64,000 nucleotides of DNA from Saprospiraceae bacterium (GTDB taxonomy: Bacteria > Bacteroidota > Bacteroidia > Chitinophagales > Saprospiraceae): positions 3,472,001-3,536,000 of the forward strand of contig JADJXD010000001.1 of the NCBI GenBank assembly GCA_016715985.1, read 5' to 3'. Positions within the stretch are counted from its first letter, which is position 1, and every line of letters begins with the position of its first letter. Both the position numbers and the translations under genes were made by a program. Of this stretch, positions 36,186 to 44,606 are shown piece after piece. Below the pieces are notes generated by a model. That model saw only the letters and a program-made list of their open reading frames with translations. It had not been told where the DNA came from and ran no database searches.

Positions 36186-36545
36186 TCAGGCCGGTCCGTT
36201 AGTATGTGCTTCCTTGCTAACTTTTGAAAAGCTGTTTACAATTACCTCTGTAATGTATTTATTATTACCGCTCTTATCGGTGTAGGATCGACAGGACAGT
36301 CTGCCTTCAATAGATATTTCATTACCTTTCTGAAGACTTTCAGCCATCTCTTCAGCAGTTTTTCCCCAGGCTACGAGGTTAAACCATTCTGTATTTTTGA
36401 CGGTTTCACCACTTGCGTTTTTGTATGAAAAGTTGGATGCCAGACTAACCTGCGCTTTTTTGTTACCTGTATCGAAAGTGAACAGCTGGATTTCTTTGCC
36501 GATATTTCCAACCAATTGTACTGAATTTTTTGTGTTTGTTTGCAT
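36186..36545 (-). CDS. Single-stranded DNA-binding protein, short paralogue without acidic tip
   Basis: 119 aa from the ATG at 36545. OB-fold SSB core: NSVQLVGNIGKEIQLFTFDTGNKKAQVSLASNF, TEWFNLVAWGKTAEEMAESLQKGNEISIEGRL, YTDKSGNNKYITEVIVNSF. The C-terminus is KEAHTNGPA and lacks the acidic D/E-x-x-P-F partner-binding tip, so it may bind DNA without recruiting SSB partners. It is a tandem paralogue of the next gene and shares its leader layout (GTCCG...CGGAC repeat before the ATG). Confidence 0.88.
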   Translation of the reverse strand: MQTNTKNSVQLVGNIGKEIQLFTFDTGNKKAQVSLASNFSYKNASGETVKNTEWFNLVAWGKTAEEMAESLQKGNEISIEGRLSCRSYTDKSGNNKYITEVIVNSFSKVSKEAHTNGPA

Positions 36546-36612
36546 GATTTTTAAAGTTTGTGTCCGGAACACATTTATGAAATTTCTATTATATATCCGG
36601 ACGGGTTTGATA
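36546..36612 (-). promoter_or_regulatory. Leader of the downstream ssb gene with GTCCGGA/TCCGGAC inverted repeat
   Basis: Read on the minus strand: AACCCGTCCGG, about 30 nt, then CCGGACACAAA, T/A-rich, AAATC and ATG. The 7-nt arms lie at 36562-36568 and 36596-36602. The same order occurs before the upstream ssb gene. Confidence 0.5.
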
Positions 36613-36624
36613 AATTTTGATTAA

Positions 36625-37032
36625 TTAAAAGGGTAAGTTTTCTTCACTGACGGTTTCAATCACTTCTGCATCCGTATCCTGCGCTTTGTTTTTGTCTGCT
36701 CTGGATAGGCTTAGAAATTCATTTACAACCACCTCTGTAATGTACCTTGTGACACCTGCCTTGTCGGTGTATGATCGGGAAGTGAGTTTTCCCTGGATTG
36801 CTACTTCACTGCCTTTGCGGAGTAGTTGTGCCATCAGTTCTGCCGTTTTTCCCCAGGCTATCAGGTTGTGCCACTCTGTTTGTTTTACTTTTTCTCCCTG
36901 ATTGTTGGTGTAGTAATCACTCGTAGCGAGGGTCACGCTTGCCTTTTTGTTACCGGTTTCAAAATTGACCATTTCTACATCTCTTCCGATGTTTCCGATA
37001 AGCTGTACTGAATTTTTTAATGTATTCATCAT
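36625..37032 (-). CDS. ssb: Single-stranded DNA-binding protein
   Basis: 135 aa. OB-fold core as in its neighbour: NSVQLIGNIGRDVEMVNFETGNKKASVTLATSDYY, TEWHNLIAWGKTAELMAQLLRKGSEVAIQGKL, YTDKAGVTRYITEVVVNEF. The tail ends VSEENLPF, an acidic tip close to the canonical DDDIPF, so it should recruit replication and repair partners. The ATG at 37032 aligns with the ATG of the paralogue when the leaders are compared; the ATG at 37029 is possible. It lies 79 nt upstream of the second copy on the same strand. Confidence 0.9.
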   Translation of the reverse strand: MMNTLKNSVQLIGNIGRDVEMVNFETGNKKASVTLATSDYYTNNQGEKVKQTEWHNLIAWGKTAELMAQLLRKGSEVAIQGKLTSRSYTDKAGVTRYITEVVVNEFLSLSRADKNKAQDTDAEVIETVSEENLPF

Positions 37033-37100
37033 GATTTAAAAATTTGTGTCCGCATGATATCTGTATAATGTTTTTTAAATATCTGTCGGACGGGTTAAAC
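37033..37100 (-). promoter_or_regulatory. Leader of the upstream ssb gene with GTCCG/CGGAC inverted repeat
   Basis: Minus strand: TTAACCCGTCCG, about 35 nt, CGGACACAAATTTTTAAATC, ATG. Arms at 37048-37052 and 37087-37091. It shows clear resemblance to 36546-36612. Confidence 0.5.
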
Positions 37101-37167
37101 AAATATTTGATCTTCTGATCGATTGACGATGCAAAGATGGGGCGGGGTGATTTGTGTATTCGTTTAA

Positions 37168-37207
37168 TAAACATTTAGATACGTTTACAAACGTATCTAA
37201 ATGTTTA
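37168..37207. repeat. Perfect 19-bp inverted repeat, 2-nt centre, upstream of the ssb pair
   Basis: Arms 37168-37186 and 37189-37207 are exact reverse complements, centred on AC. It lies about 135 nt upstream of the ssb start. There is no T-run, so it is not a standard terminator. Operator, replication-related site or cruciform are possible. Confidence 0.8.
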
Positions 37208-37831
37208 AATACGATTAGGTATTTTGTAAATGTCTGTAAGTCAGTTAAATGTGATTTTTTATATAATTATAATTTTTTTAGTAATTTTTCGATTTTTGTA
37301 ATTTGATAAAAATAATATCTAAAAATTCAAATTTTGAACTGTTGGAAAATTATAATTTGACATCGTTTTTAGGGACATTATTATGCGGAAATTGTCAATT
37401 CGATATTTCAAAATGCTATTTTGATTTTATTGGATAGCAATTAAATTAAATCGAATAAATGTCAGTAATTGAAATTACCTGAAATGGGTTTTCATTTATC
37501 TTCCGGACTGCCAAAAAGAAATAAATCACGGAATTAGTAAAAAATTGATTAATATTGTTGATGGTTTTGAATTAGTATTTATTTCAGAATTGGTTTTAAA
37601 CATAAAGTAAATTGGAATTTAAAATTCTCTGATTTTATAAGATACATTAATATTGATTTAAAATCTGTAATTTTCACAATTCAATTTCATTTTGCCATAA
37701 TTATTCCTTTCTGAGATTTCGAATGTTTTTATTTTTAGGTATTAAAGTAACTTTAGTTTTCATTGATAACCAGTAATAGAAATATAATAGTTTTTTGTTG
37801 TATCAATTTCAAAGATTGTTTTACTACCAGG
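37208..37831. other. Very AT-rich intergenic region
   Basis: About 620 bases of AT-rich DNA. I see no convincing ORF, tRNA or repeat. It is bounded on the left by the 40-bp palindrome and on the right by the -7 element of the protease gene. Confidence 0.5.
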
Positions 37832-37839
37832 TATATTTG
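37832..37839 (+). promoter_or_regulatory. -7 element TATATTTG of the PDZ protease gene
   Basis: Full TAnnTTTG match. Transcript start near 37846 excludes ATGs at 37763 and 37841 and supports the start at 37859. Confidence 0.45.
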
Positions 37840-37858
37840 TATGTGGCTGAGTAGTAAA

Positions 37859-39109
37859 ATGAGAATTTTGGTTTTCATAATATCAGTTTTTCAAATTTTT
37901 TTGAGCACCGAATTAAACGCACAATCTCAACCCCAACAATTAAGCAGAGATGTACTCGGGAGTCAGGACAAAATTGTCATTCCTTATTCCTATTTTCATG
38001 GTTTTATAGTACTGGATGTTGTATTTCAAAAAATGTTACCCTTAAGGTTTATTCTGGATACGGGGGCGGAACATTCTATATTGCTGAAGAAGGAGTATCC
38101 GGATATGTTGAGACTTGGACCTTCAAAAAGGATCCGACTTTACGGTTCTGATATGAGTAGTGAACTTTATGCTCTGATATACAGAAATACTTTTTTGCAA
38201 CTTGCCAATACACAGACTATAAAACATGACGTAATTGTATTGGAAGAAGATTTTCTGAAACTGGAAGAGTTTGTAGGTACTTCCATTGATGGAATACTGG
38301 GTGCTGAATTTTTCAGAGGACTTATTTTACAGATAGATTATAAAAAGCAGCATATCATTATCCATCGTCCGTCTGCATTTCAATACAATAAGTTGGATGA
38401 TTTTGAAAAGCTGGAAATGGATATTATTGCAAACAAACCTTATCTGAATTGTATTACGGAAGTTTCTAAAGGAAAATCTGTAAAAACAAAGTTACTGGTA
38501 GATACAGGTGCTGCATTGACGGTTTTATTTCACAATAACACAGATAGCCTTCTGGCAGTACCTGATGTGGTTGTAAAAGGGAATCTTGGCAAAGGTTTGG
38601 GAGGAGATATAGAAGGATATACCGGAAAAGTGCATAAACTCACCATAAATAACCTGATGTTTGTCAATATGCTGAGTAGTTTTCAGGATCTGGAAAACGT
38701 CATGCTTGAAGAGTTGAAATTGAAAAGAAATGGGCTGTTGGGTAATTTATTTCTGGAAAGATTTAGTGTTGTCTTTGATTTTTCAAAATCACATATCTAC
38801 CTGAAACCCGGTAAGAATTATAATAAAGAATTTGAATATGACAAAAGCGGTCTCACCGTTTTTGCATTCGGAAAGGATCTGAATCAGTTTTATGTCAAAT
38901 ATGTGATGGCAGGATCTCCCGCAGATGAAGCGGGTATAAAACCGGGCGACATCATTAAAAAAATAGGATTCTGGTCCTACAAATGGTTCACCCTGACGAG
39001 CATCCATAAAAAAATGATGGGTAAACCCGGTAAAAAAGTAAAGTTTACTTTGCTGAGAGATGGTAAAACATTAAAAAAAGAATTAACACTCAGGGATTTA
39101 TTTGATTAA
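37859..39109 (+). CDS. Retropepsin-like aspartyl protease with PDZ domain
   Basis: 416 aa from the ATG at 37859 (signal peptide MRILVFIISVFQIFLSTELNAQ). Two retropepsin-like halves each carry an active-site triad: RFILDTGAEHSIL (about 65-77) and KLLVDTGAALTVL (about 213-225). A single chain with two DTGA motifs could form one pseudodimeric site. The C-terminal ~90 residues are a PDZ domain (YVMAGSPADEAGIKPGDIIKKI). It is probably a periplasmic or surface protease; the substrate is unknown. Confidence 0.82.
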   Translation: MRILVFIISVFQIFLSTELNAQSQPQQLSRDVLGSQDKIVIPYSYFHGFIVLDVVFQKMLPLRFILDTGAEHSILLKKEYPDMLRLGPSKRIRLYGSDMSSELYALIYRNTFLQLANTQTIKHDVIVLEEDFLKLEEFVGTSIDGILGAEFFRGLILQIDYKKQHIIIHRPSAFQYNKLDDFEKLEMDIIANKPYLNCITEVSKGKSVKTKLLVDTGAALTVLFHNNTDSLLAVPDVVVKGNLGKGLGGDIEGYTGKVHKLTINNLMFVNMLSSFQDLENVMLEELKLKRNGLLGNLFLERFSVVFDFSKSHIYLKPGKNYNKEFEYDKSGLTVFAFGKDLNQFYVKYVMAGSPADEAGIKPGDIIKKIGFWSYKWFTLTSIHKKMMGKPGKKVKFTLLRDGKTLKKELTLRDLFD

Positions 39110-39190
39110 TGAATCTTTCAGATACGATGGTCGAAGTTTGCAACTTCGATCTAAAATTCTTTTATTATAAATTTCAAATCAAATTCACTT

Positions 39191-39268
39191 GTTTTAGTTC
39201 TACGGCGTGCTACATACTTCATGCAGGTTGCAAATAAATTTTCAACAATATTAGGGGTTGTCACCTTC
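39191..39268. repeat. Intergenic repeat P, copy 1
   Basis: GTTTTAGTTCTACGGCGTGC..., TACATACTTCATGCA, GGTTGCAAATAAATTTTC, then a CATTAGGGG-like tail. It closely matches 43582-43646. The 39110-39380 gap also holds a hairpin GGTCGAAGTT/AACTTCGATC (39129-39150) whose arms recall the end of repeat R, and a second GGTCGAAGTTTG at 39296-39307. Confidence 0.65.
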
Positions 39269-39380
39269 TTTTTGAGCATTGTCATTTCCGCAGATGGTCG
39301 AAGTTTGTTACTAAAATGTATGTCTTTCTAATCGATGCCCTAAGTTTGCATTGCTTCAGTTCACTTGCTTATGATTTATT

Positions 39381-41513
39381 CTATAACTTCACAAATTTTC
39401 CGGTAATAGATTTTGAATTACCTTGAATGATAATATAATATACACCACTTGAATAGTGTTCAACATTTATGAATTCTGAAGTTGAAAGTGTGGTGCCAGA
39501 GTGTATTATTTGACCAAAGTTATTCACAATAAAATACTGTTTTCCGCAATCCTGTTCATCTATCTGAAAGTTTAAAAAATCAGTGGTAGGATTCGGAAAA
39601 GTGATTAGAGAGTTTGGAGATAACTCTAAGGTCTCAATTTCAAACTCATTAAAGATTGCTAATCCCTTATTATATAACCCCATCCAAAGATTTCCATTCC
39701 CGTCAAATTCAATACAATTGACATTAACATCGGGAAGTTTTGAATTCTCAGAGTTAATTATTCGCCAATCTTTTCCGTTGAATACATTGATACCTTTTTG
39801 TGCGGCAAGCCAACAATTACCCTTTCTGTCAAATGCTATATCATGTACAGAATTGTCAGAGATACCTGAATTTTCTACATTAAAAACTTGCCATTTGTTT
39901 TTGTTGAAAACAGCAACTCCCCTGCCTGTACCGAACCATATCTTGCCCTCACGATCCTGATTAATGGCATACACATTTCTGGACGGGAGTCCAGAATTTT
40001 CAACATTATACAGTTTCCATTTATTATTGACAATTTGAATCACACCATCAGCAGTAGATATCCAAATATAATTATTATTATCCACAAAAACAGTTCGAAT
40101 TGAATTTGAAGGTAACGCAGAGTTTTCTTTAGTAAATAATTCCCAGTTTTTTCCATCAAAAGTAATGAGACCTATAATTGAACGGATATAAATTTTTCCT
40201 TTTCTGTCTCCGGTTACACCGTATATCTGGTTTGTGGGAATACCTGAATTTTTAGTATTATAATGGATTAATGTTTTACCATCATATTTATACAAACCGG
40301 CATCAGATGAAGTAATCCAATTATTATCTTTTTCATCTGTATAAAAACCACCCAGGCTGTTTCCCTTTAACTTATCCCCCAACAACACCTTCCATTCTAC
40401 ACTATCAATGCCTCTTACATTACCGAGTGCAATTTTATTTGCAGCCGATACCCACATTTTACCATCACAGGATTTTTCCAAAAACTTTACATGACCCGAC
40501 AAATCGGGGAGATATTGTGTTGTACGAATCTTGGTCCATACATTGTCCTTTAAAACTAAAAGTCCGGATGCAAAATTAAAACCTTCCTGACGCATAGTAA
40601 CCCAAAGTCTGTCATTATCATCCATCAACATTTTATTAATATCAAAATTGGTTTGGGGTAGATCTATTTTTTCCCAACCTGATCCATTGAATTTTGATAT
40701 TTCTTTATGAAAGTATCCTACATAGACATCACCATTGGAGCTTATGACAATATCCTGCACTGATTTGAGTGTCGATAATCCGGGGGATCCAAAATGTTTA
40801 ATCCATTGGGTTCCATCAAAATGAAAAGGACCCATTTGATTTGTTCCGACCCAAAACTGATTCTTTTCCTTGGTAATTGAAGTTACGGTCAATCCTGCAA
40901 GAGTTGAACCACTCGGACTTAAATTAGTCCACTTACCTGAAACATATTTTAATAATCCGCCAGAAAATAAACCTACCCAAACGGTGTCTTTTTGGCAATA
41001 AACTGCTGTAATGCTGTTATTAATGGGTGAATTTTCATTATTGAACACCTGCCAATTTTTTCCATCAAATTTAATTAAGCCTAAGTAAGTTGGAATCCAC
41101 ACGTTGCCTTTGTCATCTGCTGTTAAATCATAGAAAATATTAATAGGTAAGCCACTATCTTTCGTATTGAAGTATTCAAATTGGTCTCCTTGTTTTTTAA
41201 CTAAAAAGTGGGTACTGCCAAACCAAAGTGTTTTTGTGTCAGTTTGTCCTGCACAAGTGAAATATTCATTTTGTAAACCGGAATTAAATCTGTTTAAGTA
41301 TGTCGATTTTAATGACTCCTTATCCACAACGACTATACCGCCTTGGAGGGTAGTTGCATAAATTTCATTTTCTGTTTCAGCAAGTCCATTAACAGTAGCA
41401 CCGTTAATAATATGAATCCAGTTTTGATTTTGTGCATCAACTGTTAGACAATAGATCAGCATGATGAACAAAATAAAGAAGTATTCGGAAAACTTAAGTT
41501 TTAAAAAATTCAT
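39381..41513 (-). CDS. Secreted two-component-type propeller (Reg_prop) protein with T9SS domain
   Basis: About 710 aa. The start at 41513 gives signal peptide MNFLKLKFSEYFFILFIMLIYCLTVDAQ; ATGs up to 41549 are possible. The body is a series of ~45-residue blades repeating FDGKNWxxFNxENSGLPxNxVxxIxxDxxGxxWxGT, about ten copies, as in the periplasmic sensor of hybrid two-component systems, but no kinase follows. The last ~75 residues (LITFPNPTTDFLNF...GVYYIIIQGNSKS) form a T9SS sorting domain. It is therefore a surface propeller, not a sensor kinase. Ligand unknown. Confidence 0.8.
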   Translation of the reverse strand: MNFLKLKFSEYFFILFIMLIYCLTVDAQNQNWIHIINGATVNGLAETENEIYATTLQGGIVVVDKESLKSTYLNRFNSGLQNEYFTCAGQTDTKTLWFGSTHFLVKKQGDQFEYFNTKDSGLPINIFYDLTADDKGNVWIPTYLGLIKFDGKNWQVFNNENSPINNSITAVYCQKDTVWVGLFSGGLLKYVSGKWTNLSPSGSTLAGLTVTSITKEKNQFWVGTNQMGPFHFDGTQWIKHFGSPGLSTLKSVQDIVISSNGDVYVGYFHKEISKFNGSGWEKIDLPQTNFDINKMLMDDNDRLWVTMRQEGFNFASGLLVLKDNVWTKIRTTQYLPDLSGHVKFLEKSCDGKMWVSAANKIALGNVRGIDSVEWKVLLGDKLKGNSLGGFYTDEKDNNWITSSDAGLYKYDGKTLIHYNTKNSGIPTNQIYGVTGDRKGKIYIRSIIGLITFDGKNWELFTKENSALPSNSIRTVFVDNNNYIWISTADGVIQIVNNKWKLYNVENSGLPSRNVYAINQDREGKIWFGTGRGVAVFNKNKWQVFNVENSGISDNSVHDIAFDRKGNCWLAAQKGINVFNGKDWRIINSENSKLPDVNVNCIEFDGNGNLWMGLYNKGLAIFNEFEIETLELSPNSLITFPNPTTDFLNFQIDEQDCGKQYFIVNNFGQIIHSGTTLSTSEFINVEHYSSGVYYIIIQGNSKSITGKFVKL

Positions 41514-41662
41514 AATCATTATACTTGAAGAATGGTTTGCAATTTTCATAATCCCTGAGTTTAATTTTACACTTGAGCAAAGCTAAAAAATATTTTGTTT
41601 TTATATCAATACACTGATAAAATTTATTACCAACTATCCTGCATGTAACTTACTTCAGTCAA

Positions 41663-41691
41663 GTCGCAAATAAATTTGCAACACCATTAGG
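41663..41691. repeat. Intergenic repeat P, partial copy 2
   Basis: GTCGCAAATAAATTTGCAAC followed by ACCATTAGG. It contains the TTGCAAA/TTTGCAA-type palindrome shared by all copies and lies just left of the IS1182-type element. Confidence 0.6.
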
Positions 41692-41746
41692 TTTCCCGGT
41701 TTATTTGATAATGGTGAGGCTGTCTAAAAAGATAGCTTCTTTTTTA

Positions 41747-42229
41747 TTACGCTGCTCTGTGGATTGGGGTAATACAAATTTCCAGATAATTTAATTTAGA
41801 TAGATTTCTTTGATTTTTATGGATTGGTAATCCTAATAGGTCTTTAGGGCCGCAAAAGATTAGAAATCGATGATTTCCTAAGGCTTTTTGGGCTAATTTT
41901 CTAAGATTATGTCCAATTGACATTAGACCAAATTCAATATTTACCTTATCCATCTTACGTAAGGTGAATCTTGAAAATTTATTGTTACTTTTTAACTGAC
42001 CAAATACTGCTTCTACTTCTATGGGCCTTTTGCTCCTATGCATCAATCCCCTCTCTGAAGTTAGCTTTTCCCTTGCTTTGGCTCTATAATGATTGAGCTT
42101 ATGATTAATTTCTATCTTTTTATTGCCAGCACTTTTATGACACATTCCTCTTAATGGGCAGCCTTCACACCTCCTGGCTTGATAATAGTCGACTTGAGAT
42201 ATAAAGCCATTTATGCTTTTCTTTTGCCT
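41747..42229 (-). CDS. IS1182-type transposase, C-terminal part in the -1 frame
   Basis: This frame is open from 42229 and becomes recognisable transposase right after the end of the first part: NGFISQVDYYQARRCEGCPLRGMCHKSAG, then RSKRPIEVEAVFGQLKSNNKFSRFTLRKMDKVNIEFGLMSIGHNLRK. It contains the catalytic glutamate (EAVFGQLK), the CxxC pair, and the family end. The first ATG in this frame (42145) lies inside the domain, so expression needs a -1 shift from the upstream part at the A-rich site 42220-42216. Confidence 0.8.
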   Translation of the reverse strand, partial: RQKKSINGFISQVDYYQARRCEGCPLRGMCHKSAGNKKIEINHKLNHYRAKAREKLTSERGLMHRSKRPIEVEAVFGQLKSNNKFSRFTLRKMDKVNIEFGLMSIGHNLRKLAQKALGNHRFLIFCGPKDLLGLPIHKNQRNLSKLNYLEICITPIHRAA

Positions 42230-43404
42230 TTACCAACATGCTCTAATTTTTGTCCCATTGGGCATACAAAAAAGTTTTCCGACTCATTGTAATATAAGTT
42301 TTGCACCAAAAATGGGTTCTGTTTTTGTGGACGTTTTTGTTCTTTATGAAAGTAGTTGTATTTAACATAAGCATCTATTTGTTTTTGCTCCATCATCTCA
42401 TAGTTTTCCTCACTTCCATATCCAGCATCTGCGATGACTTCTTTACTTTGTTTTCCATATTGTTGTTCAAAACCATCTAAATGAGTTTCTAAAGTAGTGG
42501 TGTCGCCTGCTGTTTGATGTATACTATAGTGTGTGATGAATTGATCCTCTGTACTGATTTGAGTGTTATAGGCTGGTTTCAGCTGCCCATTTTGCATATG
42601 GTCATCCTTGAGTCTCATGAACACTGCGTCTTGATCTGTCTTACTGTAACTGTTTCTTTCACCCAATATTTCCAATTGGTTCTCATACTTTTCTAATCGA
42701 GTAAGATGATCTTCTTGTAGTTGTTTAAGTTGTTTCTTGGTAGCTTTGTTACTATCCTTTAACTGTTCGTTTAACGCTGCTAACTTATTTTTAAGTTCGG
42801 TGCTGTTTATTGGCTTGGGTGTTTCGTCTCTCCCTAATTCTGATTGGTCTTGTTTTATTTGTGACTCTATTTCATTGAGTACTGAGTTAATTTTTGTCTC
42901 TAGCTTTGCTTTGTTTTTCTCTACAGATCCTTTCCACACAAAAGTGTATCTGTTGGCTGCCGATTCAATTTTTGTACCATCTATGTATTGCACATCAAGA
43001 CTTAAATACTTTAGTTCGTGCAGAAGTCTTACAACATCAGCAAATAGGGTTTGGATATGAGCCTTTAGTCTTTTACCCCGAAAATAATTTATAGTTCTAT
43101 AATCTGGTATACTATTGCCTGATAGCCACATAAAGTGAATATTTTCTTGCAATGCTTTTTCTATTTTACGGCAAGAATAGACATTGGTAGTATATGCATA
43201 AAACAATACTTTTATCATCATTCTTGGATGAAAACTTGTCGTACCGCCTCCTTTATATTGCTTGATTATATGATCAATATCCAGCCTGTCAACCACTTCA
43301 TTAATTAACCGCACTGGATGATTAACTGGGATCTTCTCAAAAATATCTTGAGGAAATAAGCTTGGAGAATTTAACGGGAGATGTTTAAATTGTATCTTTG
43401 CCAT
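42211..43404 (-). CDS. IS1182-type transposase, N-terminal part
   Basis: 397 aa from the ATG at 43404 (MAKIQFKHLPLNSPSLFPQDIFEKIP); the ATG at 43425 lies in the -7 element and is rejected. N-terminal domain with TSFHPRMMIKVLFYAYTTNVYSCRKIEKAL, first catalytic Asp in VQYIDGTKIES, coiled insert, second Asp in VIADAGYGSEENYE. The frame ends at 42211 with GKGKRKA and a TAA, before the catalytic Glu, which lies in the -1 frame. On its own this product should be inactive. Confidence 0.85.
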   Translation of the reverse strand: MAKIQFKHLPLNSPSLFPQDIFEKIPVNHPVRLINEVVDRLDIDHIIKQYKGGGTTSFHPRMMIKVLFYAYTTNVYSCRKIEKALQENIHFMWLSGNSIPDYRTINYFRGKRLKAHIQTLFADVVRLLHELKYLSLDVQYIDGTKIESAANRYTFVWKGSVEKNKAKLETKINSVLNEIESQIKQDQSELGRDETPKPINSTELKNKLAALNEQLKDSNKATKKQLKQLQEDHLTRLEKYENQLEILGERNSYSKTDQDAVFMRLKDDHMQNGQLKPAYNTQISTEDQFITHYSIHQTAGDTTTLETHLDGFEQQYGKQSKEVIADAGYGSEENYEMMEQKQIDAYVKYNYFHKEQKRPQKQNPFLVQNLYYNESENFFVCPMGQKLEHVGKGKRKA

Positions 43405-43422
43405 ATTGTTTGTGTTGCACCC

Positions 43423-43452
43423 CAAAGATAATATTCTTTAGGGAACAAACAA
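43423..43452 (-). promoter_or_regulatory. Promoter of the IS1182-type transposase
   Basis: Minus strand: TTG (43452-43450), 19 nt, TATCTTTG (43430-43423), an exact match that fixes the start codon at 43404. Confidence 0.65.
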
Positions 43453-43481
43453 AAAATCCCCGGCACTTTTGTATCGGGGAT
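43446..43481 (-). terminator. Terminator-like hairpin guarding the transposase gene
   Basis: Minus strand: ATCCCCG, 12-nt loop, CGGGGAT, then TTTTTTGTTTG. It lies between the right terminal repeat and the promoter, where it would stop transcription entering from outside. Confidence 0.65.
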
Positions 43482-43523
43482 CCTTTTTTACCTGTTTGGA
43501 CTTTTTAGACAGCCTCTTTTAAA

Positions 43524-43559
43524 TGTTGGTTGCAAATAAATTTGCAACGCCATTATGGG
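43524..43559. repeat. Intergenic repeat P, partial copy 3
   Basis: GTTGGTTGCAAATAAATTTG, then CAACGCCATTATGGG. It carries the same palindrome as copies 1, 2 and 4 and lies 8 nt right of the IS1182-type element. Confidence 0.6.
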
Positions 43560-43581
43560 CTGTTACCTTTCAAATGGGTAT

Positions 43582-43646
43582 GTTTTAGTTTTATGGCGTG
43601 CTACATACTTCATGCATTTCGCAAATAAATTTGCAAACCCATTAAG
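43582..43646. repeat. Intergenic repeat P, copy 4
   Basis: GTTTTAGTTTTATGGCGTGC, TACATACTTCATGCA, TTTCGCAAATAAATTTGC, then AAACCCATTAAGG. Nearly the same as copy 1 at 39191. Confidence 0.65.
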
Positions 43647-43648
43647 GC

Positions 43649-44578
43649 TTAACCACTCCCATCTTCACAAAACATTTTCGCAATTTTGCCAGCCAGCTTT
43701 GCATTGTTGACGACTAATTCAATGTTACTGAGCAAACTTTTACCTTCCGTCACATCTACCATACGCGAAAGTAAAAATGGCGTTACTTCCTTGCCTGTGA
43801 TTTGAATTAATTCAGCATCTTTTAGTGCAAATTTTATTACTTCTTCAATAAAGTCATTGTTCATATCTGCTTCTTCAGGAATGGGATTGGCAATAAGCAC
43901 ACCGCCTGAGATGGGTAAATTCCATTTCAAATTCAGGAAACCAGCTATTTCTTCGGGAGAGTGTAAAGACAATTCGGTTTTAAATCCACTTTTTTGGGTG
44001 AAAAAAGCGGGAAACTCATGGGTTCCGTAGCCAATGACCGGCACACCCATCGTTTCCAGATATTCCAGAGTGAGCCCAATGTCCAAAATGGACTTTACAC
44101 CGGCGCTCACTACGCATACGTTGGTCTTAGCGAGTTCCTGTAAATCTGCTGAAATATCCATCGTTTGTGATGCACCTCGATGTACACCACCGATGCCACC
44201 GGTTACAAATATTCTGATTCCTGCCAGATCAGAAATAATCATTGTTCCTGCCACAGTTGTTGCTCCCGGTATGCCTTTTAATAATGCATACGGAATATCT
44301 CTTCGGCTGCACTTGAGGGTATTTTTACCAGTCCGGCCTAATAAATCCAATTCATCCGGACTTAGCCCTACTTTCATTTTCCCATTCAGAATGGCGATGG
44401 TAGCAGGTATCGAACCTGTCTTCCGGACTTCGGATTCTGCTCTCAGAGCTGTTTCTATGTTTTGCGGATAAGGCATTCCGTGTGAGATAATCGTAGATTC
44501 AAGTGCTACTATTCCAATATTATCTGAAATTCCCTGCCTGATTTCTTCGGTTATGTCTAAGTGTTCTGTTGATTTCAT
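43649..44578 (-). CDS. psuG: Pseudouridine-5'-phosphate glycosidase
   Basis: 309 aa, typical for PsuG (indigoidine synthase A family). Motifs: VALESTIISHGMPYPQN at the N-terminus (catalytic Glu in ALESTI), IPATIAILNGKMKVGL, GATTVAGTMIISDLAGIRIFVTGGIGGVHRGA, SAGVKSILDIGLTLEYLETMGVPV, and KEVTPFLLSRM. It cleaves pseudouridine 5'-phosphate to uracil and ribose 5-phosphate in the cytoplasm. The kinase partner psuK is not adjacent. It is the last gene of a thrC-aminotransferase-psuG run, 28 nt after the preceding stop. Confidence 0.93.
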   Translation of the reverse strand: MKSTEHLDITEEIRQGISDNIGIVALESTIISHGMPYPQNIETALRAESEVRKTGSIPATIAILNGKMKVGLSPDELDLLGRTGKNTLKCSRRDIPYALLKGIPGATTVAGTMIISDLAGIRIFVTGGIGGVHRGASQTMDISADLQELAKTNVCVVSAGVKSILDIGLTLEYLETMGVPVIGYGTHEFPAFFTQKSGFKTELSLHSPEEIAGFLNLKWNLPISGGVLIANPIPEEADMNNDFIEEVIKFALKDAELIQITGKEVTPFLLSRMVDVTEGKSLLSNIELVVNNAKLAGKIAKMFCEDGSG

Positions 44579-44606
44579 AAATGTATTTTCAGGAGATGGA
44601 AAGTGA

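Larger units (their letters stand above)
41716..43516. mobile_element. IS1182-type insertion sequence, 1801 bp
   Basis: Bounded by perfect 16-bp terminal inverted repeats, GAGGCTGTCTAAAAAG (41716-41731) and its complement (43501-43516). It encodes a transposase on the minus strand split by a frameshift, with its own promoter (43423-43452) and a terminator-like hairpin between the right end and the promoter. No target duplication is obvious in the flanks (ATGGT / TTTTA). It sits in a gap rich in repeat P. Confidence 0.92.

Noticed and set aside
44395..44425. GGTATCGAACCTG resembling a tRNA T-arm
   Set aside because: It lies inside psuG coding sequence and no cloverleaf can be drawn around it.
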